This document shows positions 6,591 through 11,536 of a stretch of DNA of 11,536 nucleotides, one piece after another (within the stretch, counting starts at the first letter, position 1; every line of letters starts with the position of its first letter). The DNA is from an uncultured Eubacteriales bacterium (GTDB lineage: Bacteria > Bacillota > Clostridia > Oscillospirales > Oscillospiraceae). The stretch spans positions 1-11,536 of the forward strand of contig UQXG01000070.1 of NCBI GenBank assembly GCA_900544945.1, written 5' to 3'. Both the position numbers and the translations under genes were made by a program. The notes under the pieces are model-generated. The model had not been told where the DNA came from. It did no database searches and worked only from the letters and a program-made list of their open reading frames with translations.

Positions 6591-7681
6591 GTGGCCGCCT
6601 CCACGGAGAACTTATCTCCCTGACGAATCTCTTCCAGATAGCCGTCGTCAATGCCCGCCTGGTCGAAGGTTGCCATGTCATTGATGACGGCGCAGGCGGC
6701 GGAGAGCACCTGGAACGCCAGCGGACAGCCGCTGCCCTCCCCCAGCCGCATTCCCAGCTGGAAAATGGGCGTCAGACCCATTTCCTCCATGGCAAGGCAG
6801 TAGCCGATTTCAAAGGAGGCGTGACTGGGAACCAGGAAGCCCCGGACATCAGGACACAGCCGGACGGCGCACAGAGCCGCCACCGCGGAAATAAAGCCAT
6901 CGATGACCACCGGCCGCCGGGTCAGGGCGCAGCCCAGGAAAGCCCCGCACATGGCGGCAATGTCAAAGCCTCCCACCTTGGCAAGTACATCCACCACGTC
7001 CTCCGGATTCGGCTGATTCACGGCAATTGCCTTCTGAATGGCAGCCTTTTTCTTCCGGAAGCCCTCATCGGTCACGCCGCCGCCCCGGCCTGTGACCTTC
7101 TCCGGCTCCACGTTCAGAAGCACGGAGAGGACGGCGGAGGAGGTGGTGGTGTTGCCGATGCCCATTTCGCCGATGCCCAGCACATCCGCCGGGGTTTCCT
7201 TCGCCAGTTCCAGACCGGTGAGGATGGCCTGCACCGCCTGCTGTCGGGTCATGGCCGGGCCCTTTGTCATATTCTGGGTGCCGAAGGCAATTTTCCGGTT
7301 CAGAACCGCCGGTTCTTTGATCACCGCATTCACGCCCACATCGCAGACGGTGATGCCGCAGCCGAAGTGCTTTGCCAGCACCGAAGCCCCGGTTTTCGCT
7401 CTCGTCAGGTTGACGGTCTGCATCAGGGTGACGGACTGGGGGGCACTGGAAACGCCTTCCTCCACCACGCCGTTATCCGCGGCGAAGACCAGAAGGTGCT
7501 GCCGGTTCACCGTATTGTGCACCTGACCGGTAATGCCCGCCAGCTGGACGGACAGATCTTCCAGCCGTCCCAGGCTTCCCGGGGGCTTGGCCAGAGCCAT
7601 CTGCCGCTTTCTGGCTGCCTCCATGGCATCCACATCCAGGGGACAGATTGCCTCCATGCTTTTTCTGAGTATTTGCTCCAT
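6587..7681 (-). CDS. cobT: Nicotinate-nucleotide--dimethylbenzimidazole phosphoribosyltransferase CobT (364 aa)
   Basis: Activates the lower-ligand base by exchanging it with nicotinate on nicotinate mononucleotide, forming alpha-ribazole phosphate (or an analogue). Motifs in order: KPPGSLGRLE near 32-41, AADNGVVEEGVSS near 67-79, GIGEMGIGNTT near 169-179, GRGGGVTD, SHASFEIGY, and RLGEGSG whose E315 aligns with the catalytic Glu of the Salmonella enzyme. Length is typical (about 350). The start at 7681 is chosen because GGAGG lies 7 bases upstream; the ATG two codons earlier (7687) is only 1 base from it, and the frame from 7720 lacks a site. Only 2 bases separate it from the upstream stop. 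The base used cannot be read from the sequence; no bza or bluB gene is in the window. Confidence 0.95.
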   Translation of the reverse strand: MEQILRKSMEAICPLDVDAMEAARKRQMALAKPPGSLGRLEDLSVQLAGITGQVHNTVNRQHLLVFAADNGVVEEGVSSAPQSVTLMQTVNLTRAKTGASVLAKHFGCGITVCDVGVNAVIKEPAVLNRKIAFGTQNMTKGPAMTRQQAVQAILTGLELAKETPADVLGIGEMGIGNTTTSSAVLSVLLNVEPEKVTGRGGGVTDEGFRKKKAAIQKAIAVNQPNPEDVVDVLAKVGGFDIAAMCGAFLGCALTRRPVVIDGFISAVAALCAVRLCPDVRGFLVPSHASFEIGYCLAMEEMGLTPIFQLGMRLGEGSGCPLAFQVLSAACAVINDMATFDQAGIDDGYLEEIRQGDKFSVEAAT

Positions 7682-7683
7682 GC

Positions 7684-8421
7684 TCATTCCTCCAACAGCC
7701 ATTTTACGGAAGGCTCGCACTTCGGCAGCTCCAAAGTCGCTGTTGCCTCCGTCTCCCGCATGGCTATGTCCACCAGCTCCCGGATTGGGAGCGTTCCGTC
7801 AAACAGGGCACTGTGGGTATCCCAGGTGCCGTCATTGTTGTGAATATGCAGGTGGGACAGATAAGCCCCATATTTTTCGATCCAATCCCTCGCGCTCACC
7901 TTGGAATAGGCATTTACATGACCCACGTCCAGGCACATCCGAAGCCTGGGATCCTCCACCCCCCGGACGATGTCCAGAAGCATGTCCGGCGTAGGCTCCA
8001 AAACGTTTTCCACGCAGACCGTAAGCCCCTCTGGCAGGGTTTCCAGAAAGTCCTTCCAGAAAAGCACGGACTGCTCCACATACCACTGCGGGTAGTACAT
8101 CTGGGGATTGAAGCCTCCGTGAAGCACCAGCTTCCCGGCGCCATAGGTCTGTGCCAGAGCTGCCGCCTGAGAAAACCGAAAAGCGGCAAGCTGTCTTGCC
8201 TTCGGATCAATGGCACAGGGAAAGAGCTCGTTGAAGGGGCCATGGAGCACACGCCGGGAAACACCGGCCAGGGTTTCTTCCAGGGTCTTTTCCACAGCAG
8301 GAAGCTCCCTGTCCATATTCCAGGCGGTGCAGAATTCCGCAATTTCAATGCCCAGACCGTATTGCCGGGCAACCTTCCCCGCCTCCCGGTCGATGGTGGA
8401 TACATACAGCCTGTCCCGCAT
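7684..8421 (-). CDS. TIM-barrel metalloprotein of the AP endonuclease 2/sugar isomerase superfamily (245 aa), role unknown
   Basis: Belongs to the xylose isomerase-like/endonuclease IV TIM-barrel superfamily. Candidate metal ligands appear in family order: H60 (LHGP), H101 (LHGG), E138 (VEN), D165 and H168 (LDVGH), H192 or H194 (HLHIHNND), D201 and H203 (WDTHSALFDG), and E231 (LELP). This resembles the nine-ligand trinuclear zinc set of endonuclease IV rather than only the minimal isomerase set; the alignment is by eye. It is shorter than Nfo (about 280) and lacks recognisable DNA-binding loops. The ATG shares one base with the cobO stop (TGATG), and cobT starts 2 bases after its stop, so it is firmly inside the cobalamin operon. 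No known cobalamin step is assigned to this family. A phosphoesterase or isomerase acting on a ribazole, aminopropanol or sugar-phosphate intermediate is possible but unproven. Confidence 0.85.
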   Translation of the reverse strand: MRDRLYVSTIDREAGKVARQYGLGIEIAEFCTAWNMDRELPAVEKTLEETLAGVSRRVLHGPFNELFPCAIDPKARQLAAFRFSQAAALAQTYGAGKLVLHGGFNPQMYYPQWYVEQSVLFWKDFLETLPEGLTVCVENVLEPTPDMLLDIVRGVEDPRLRMCLDVGHVNAYSKVSARDWIEKYGAYLSHLHIHNNDGTWDTHSALFDGTLPIRELVDIAMRETEATATLELPKCEPSVKWLLEE

Positions 8422-8939
8422 CAGAACTCGATTCCCTTTCTCGCGCCAATTCCCCGGTCAAAGGGGTGGCGCAGCTTCCGCATTTCCGTAATATAGTCTG
8501 CCAGCTCCAAAAGGGCGGCAGAAGGATTTCTGCCGGTAAGCACCACCTCCAGCCGGGCAGGCTTCTCCCGAAGAAAATCCGTGACCAGCTTCTCCGGCAC
8601 CACGTCCCGGTTGCAGGCGGAAACGATTTCGTCCAGAATCAGAAGATCCGCTTCCTGCGCTGCCTGCGTCACCTGCCGGAACAGAGCCGTATAATCCTTC
8701 CCCGCCTGCTCCCGCTGGGGCGGAGTCATGTTCCGGTAAAAGCCCCTGACCGTGTCCGCGTGAAACACCCGGACGCCGGGAAGGGCTGCCAGAGGCTCCA
8801 TTTCCGAGGAGCTTCCGTCCTTGAAAAACTGGGTGAACACCACCTGTTTCCCCGCCCCGGCGGCTCGCAGAGCCAGACCCAAAGCGGCGGTGGTTTTTCC
8901 CTTGCCGTCTCCGCAGTAAAGATGAATCAGTCCTGGCAC
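8421..8939 (-). CDS. cobO: Corrinoid adenosyltransferase, CobA/CobO/BtuR type (172 aa)
   Basis: Transfers the adenosyl group from ATP to cobalt(I) of corrinoids. Walker A GDGKGKTT occupies residues 10-17, the Walker B-like LILDE has D103/E104, and VLTGRNPS, YITEMRKLRHPF and the terminal GIGARKGIEF are diagnostic of the BtuR family. Length is typical (about 170-200). It starts with GTG at 8939, with GGGAGG (8947-8952) 7 bases upstream; that site overlaps the end of cobQ, whose stop lies 2 bases before the GTG. The family is called CobA in enteric bacteria and CobO elsewhere. Confidence 0.95.
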   Translation of the reverse strand: MPGLIHLYCGDGKGKTTAALGLALRAAGAGKQVVFTQFFKDGSSSEMEPLAALPGVRVFHADTVRGFYRNMTPPQREQAGKDYTALFRQVTQAAQEADLLILDEIVSACNRDVVPEKLVTDFLREKPARLEVVLTGRNPSAALLELADYITEMRKLRHPFDRGIGARKGIEF

Positions 8940-8941
8940 GG

Positions 8942-10405
8942 TCAGACCTCCCGATTGAGAATCCGGTACACCAGTTCCATGTCCAGCCCATGCCGGACGG
9001 CATCTGCCAGAATGTCATACTGCCGCTGCTTGTATTCGGTGCGGTCACAGCTTTCCAGCGCTTCAAAGTCCAGACCCTTCCCGGCGCAGATGGCTCGTAA
9101 AATGGCATCCGTAATGCCGGGTGCGTCAAAGATACCGTGAATGTAGCTGCCGAACACGTTGCCGCTGCCCAGCACCGGCGGCGTTTTCTCCTGGGAGCGA
9201 CCCATGTGGATTTCATAGCCCTCGTAGGCAAGGCCGTTGAGGCGCTCCAGCATTCCGGTGATTCCCGAAAAGGTTCCCCGGGTCTGGGTCTGCACCTTGT
9301 CCCCCCGGAAAACCGTAGCCATATTCAAAAGTCCCATTCCGGCAATTTCCGTGACCCCGGCGGCCTCCACCTGATCCGGATCGGATATGCAGGTGCCCAG
9401 CATCTGATAGCCCCCGCAGATTCCCATGACCAGGGTACCTGCGCTGGCGGACTTCTGAATGGCCGTTTCCAGCCCGCACTGGCGCAGCCACTGCAAGTCG
9501 GAAATGGTGCTCTTGGTGCCGGGAAGCAGAATCATATCCGGATTGTGAAGGTCTTCCACACTCTCCACATACCGGACGGATACGTTTCCGTAGCCCTCAA
9601 AGGGCGAAAAATCCGTAAAATTGGAGATTCTGGGCAGACGAATCACCGCAATGTCCACAAGCTTTCTCTGCGTATCCCGGCAGAACCGCTGGGACAGGCT
9701 GTCCTCGTCGTCGATATCCACATGAACATAGGGGATAACCCCCGCCACAGGTACCCGGCACAGCTGCTCCAGGGTTTTCAGCCCCGGCTCCAGAATGGCC
9801 CGATCTCCCCGGAATTTGTTGACCACCGTGCCCTTGATCCGGGAGCGTTCCTCCGGTTCCAGCAGAGCCACCGTGCCGTAAAGCTGGGCAAAGACCCCGC
9901 CCCGGTCGATGTCTCCCACCAGAAGCACCGGCGCATCCACCATCTTGGCAAGGCCCATATTCACGATATCCTCCTGCTTGAGGTTGATCTCCGCAGGGCT
10001 TCCCGCTCCCTCAATGACAATGATGTCATATTCCGAGGCCAGGGATTCATAGGCTCGCATCACCTCCGGCACCAGCTCCCGCTTGCGCCGGTAATACTCC
10101 ATGGCCCGCATATTGCCCAGAACCTTGCCGTTCACAATCACCTGACTGCCTACATCGGTGGTGGGCTTCAGGAGAATGGGGTTCATCCGTACATCCGGGG
10201 CAATGCCCGCGGCCTCCGCCTGAACCACCTGGGCACGACCCATTTCTCCGCCGTCCGCGGTAATGAAGGAATTCAGCGCCATATTCTGACTTTTGAAGGG
10301 AGCCACCCGGTAGCCGTCCTGCCGGAACACCCGGCACAGACCGGCGCACAGCAGGCTTTTGCCCGCGTTGGACATGGTGCCCTGAATCATAATATTTTTT
10401 GCCAC
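8942..10405 (-). CDS. cobQ: Adenosylcobyric acid synthase CobQ/CbiP (487 aa)
   Basis: ATP- and glutamine-dependent amidation of adenosylcobyrinic acid a,c-diamide side chains to give adenosylcobyric acid. The N-terminal dethiobiotin-synthetase-like domain shows IQGTMSNAGKS (near 7-17), KSQNMALNS and VIEGAGSPAEINL; the C-terminal class I glutaminase-like domain has nucleophile C330 in GICGGYQMLG and H423 in SYIHGIFD. Length matches the family (about 480-510). The start is taken as GTG at 10405, 7 bases after GGAGG; a GTG two codons earlier (10411) is only 1 base from that site. The stop of cobD lies 2 bases before it. Confidence 0.95.
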   Translation of the reverse strand: MAKNIMIQGTMSNAGKSLLCAGLCRVFRQDGYRVAPFKSQNMALNSFITADGGEMGRAQVVQAEAAGIAPDVRMNPILLKPTTDVGSQVIVNGKVLGNMRAMEYYRRKRELVPEVMRAYESLASEYDIIVIEGAGSPAEINLKQEDIVNMGLAKMVDAPVLLVGDIDRGGVFAQLYGTVALLEPEERSRIKGTVVNKFRGDRAILEPGLKTLEQLCRVPVAGVIPYVHVDIDDEDSLSQRFCRDTQRKLVDIAVIRLPRISNFTDFSPFEGYGNVSVRYVESVEDLHNPDMILLPGTKSTISDLQWLRQCGLETAIQKSASAGTLVMGICGGYQMLGTCISDPDQVEAAGVTEIAGMGLLNMATVFRGDKVQTQTRGTFSGITGMLERLNGLAYEGYEIHMGRSQEKTPPVLGSGNVFGSYIHGIFDAPGITDAILRAICAGKGLDFEALESCDRTEYKQRQYDILADAVRHGLDMELVYRILNREV

Positions 10406-10407
10406 GC

Positions 10408-11457
10408 TCACACCTCCAGACAGCTGCCGATGGCAGCGATCAGCGCTTCGTTTTCCTCATGACGCCGGACGGCAATCCGATACCAGCCGGCGGTAAGCCC
10501 CGGATAGTTGTCGCAGTTCCGGATGGCGATGCCCCGGGTCTTCAAATCCCGGTGCAAGGTCTGAGGGCCCTGAAAGAGCAGGTAATTGACCTGAGAAGGA
10601 AATACCCGGAAGCCGAAGGCCTCCAGTTTTTCTTTCAGCCAGAGTCGCTCTGTCTGAATCAGAGCCTTGGTTTTCGCCAGGAAGTCGCCTTCGTCCAGGG
10701 CGGCAAGGCCTGCGGCCTGGGCAAGACCGGACACATTCCAGGGCTGCACCGTCCGGGACATGGCCTTCAGAAGCTCCCTGTCCGAGCACAGGCAGTAGCC
10801 CAGACGAATCCCCGCCATGCCGTAGCTTTTGGTAAAGGCTTTCAGAATGAATAAATTTGGATACTCCGCCAGATAGCCCTTCATGCTCTGCCCGTCGTCG
10901 GACAAATCCAGGAAGCACTCATCCACAAACAGCCGAATCCGGTTTTCCCGGCACACATCCAAAATCTCCTTCAGCACCGCCGGGTGAATCAGCATTCCGG
11001 TGGGATTATTGGGATTGCACAGGAACACCGCCTCCGGCAGGATTTCCGTCAGATAGTCCGGAAAATGGGAATCCAGGGCAAAGTCTCTGTCCGGGGTCAG
11101 GTAGTACGGTTTCACCCGACAGCCCACCTGAGCCAGCCCCAGAGCGTACTCCGAAAAGGTGGGAGCCGGCTCCAAAGCGGTTTTCGGGCGCACCGCCCCA
11201 CAGTAGGCATAAATCAGCTCTGCCGCGCCATTGCCGCAGAGAATATCGTCCCGATTCACCCCTTCAAACGCCGCGATTTTCTCCACCAACCGGCGGCAGT
11301 AGGGATCCGGATACCGGTGCATGTCCGGCAGAGCCCGGCTCACCGCATCCAGCACCCCAGGGGGCGTGCCGAAGGGGTTGGTATTGGCGGAAAAATCCAG
11401 ACGCACATCCCCGCCGTAAATGTCTCCCCCGTGGGGATTGGTCATTCCGTAAAGCAT
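10408..11457 (-). CDS. cobD: L-threonine-O-3-phosphate decarboxylase CobD (349 aa)
   Basis: PLP enzyme giving (R)-1-amino-2-propanol O-2-phosphate, the linker attached to the corrin ring by CbiB. It is a fold-type I aminotransferase relative of HisC: LDFSANTNPFG (20-30), YPDPYCRRL, GNGAAELIY (75-83), NPNNPTG (148-154), DECF near 179-182, and the Schiff-base lysine K210 in KAFTKSYGMAGIRLGY. Length fits CobD (about 350-365). The start at 11457 has AGGAG about 7 bases upstream. It is the first gene of the operon. HisC-type histidinol-phosphate aminotransferase is the main alternative, excluded mainly by context and by the MTNPHGGDIYG-type N-terminus typical of CobD. Confidence 0.93.
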   Translation of the reverse strand: MLYGMTNPHGGDIYGGDVRLDFSANTNPFGTPPGVLDAVSRALPDMHRYPDPYCRRLVEKIAAFEGVNRDDILCGNGAAELIYAYCGAVRPKTALEPAPTFSEYALGLAQVGCRVKPYYLTPDRDFALDSHFPDYLTEILPEAVFLCNPNNPTGMLIHPAVLKEILDVCRENRIRLFVDECFLDLSDDGQSMKGYLAEYPNLFILKAFTKSYGMAGIRLGYCLCSDRELLKAMSRTVQPWNVSGLAQAAGLAALDEGDFLAKTKALIQTERLWLKEKLEAFGFRVFPSQVNYLLFQGPQTLHRDLKTRGIAIRNCDNYPGLTAGWYRIAVRRHEENEALIAAIGSCLEV

Positions 11458-11536
11458 AGATTTCTCCTAATACTATTTCTTTAAAATGATTTCATCATTT
11501 TATTCTGCCGTTTCACGGCAGACCGCCTGGGCGGCG
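11458..11536 (-). promoter_or_regulatory. cobD operon leader with three consecutive stem-loops; possible 3' end of a regulatory RNA
   Basis: Before cobD lie stem-loops at 11523-11534 (5 bp, 2-base loop), 11504-11522 (8 bp, loop GAA in the transcript) and 11482-11502 (9 bp, AT-rich, loop GAA in the transcript), then AGGAG and the ATG. No consensus -35/-10 pair is visible on the minus strand, so the promoter probably lies beyond 11536. The stretch CAGGCGGTCTGCC matches the cobalamin riboswitch B12 box (CAGGAGACCTGCC) at 10 of 13 positions, so this may be the 3' edge of such a riboswitch, but the rest of the aptamer would lie outside the window. Without it the call is weak. Confidence 0.35.

Noticed and set aside
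4888..10462. Long plus-strand open frames (4888-6156, 6350-7843, 9137-10462) opposite the cob genes
   Set aside because: They are low-complexity antisense frames of well-identified cobalamin enzymes with no ribosome sites of their own.
11482..11521. Stem-loops upstream of cobD as a plain rho-independent terminator
   Set aside because: Neither strand has a T-run of five or more directly after a GC-rich stem. The AT-rich stem is followed by only TTTT-type pairing bases, so a leader or operator role is preferred.
1..11536. CRISPR array, tRNA, rRNA, insertion sequence or prophage genes
   Set aside because: No regularly spaced direct repeats, cloverleaf sequences, transposase motifs or phage structural genes were seen.

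Overview
The window is GC-rich bacterial DNA with short intergenic gaps, strong Shine-Dalgarno sequences and consensus sigma-A type promoters. Its gene content (a SpoVT/AbrB-type regulator, an 'aluminium resistance'/methionine gamma-lyase-like PLP enzyme, a short clostridial-type CobU homologue and a late cobalamin operon) suggests a high-GC anaerobic Clostridia member, probably an Oscillospiraceae/Ruminococcaceae-like gut bacterium. That placement is inference from gene style, not from a marker gene.

Left part, plus strand. Bases 1-100 hold two long perfect stem-loops, probably terminators of a gene ending at or before the left edge. A consensus promoter (154-182) then drives a three-gene operon: a small AbrB-type regulator (227-466), a PLP-dependent methionine gamma-lyase-like enzyme (474-1757) and a DMT/EamA-type membrane transporter (1782-2690), closed by a terminator at 2696-2726. 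A second consensus promoter (2733-2761) drives a single gene for a GtrII-like membrane glucosyltransferase (2788-4320). It ends at a hairpin (4357-4389) shared with the convergent operon on the other strand.

Right part, minus strand (read from 11457 down to 4388). Nine tightly packed genes form one late-cobalamin operon: cobD, cobQ, cobO, a TIM-barrel protein of unknown role, cobT, cobU, cobS, a short CobU-like gene and cobC. Together they adenosylate the corrinoid (CobO), amidate the ring (CobQ), make aminopropanol phosphate (CobD), activate cobinamide (CobU), activate the lower-ligand base (CobT), join the two halves (CobS) and remove a phosphate (CobC). CbiB, which attaches the aminopropanol arm, and all corrin-ring genes are absent from the window. 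Nearly every gene junction overlaps or lies within about 10 bases, so translational coupling is likely. The leader upstream of cobD (11458-11536) carries three consecutive stem-loops and may be the 3' edge of a regulatory RNA cut by the window.

Most unusual points: two CobU-type genes in one operon, each lacking a different hallmark of classical CobU; and an endonuclease IV-like TIM-barrel protein, with what looks like a full set of metal ligands, embedded between cobO and cobT.
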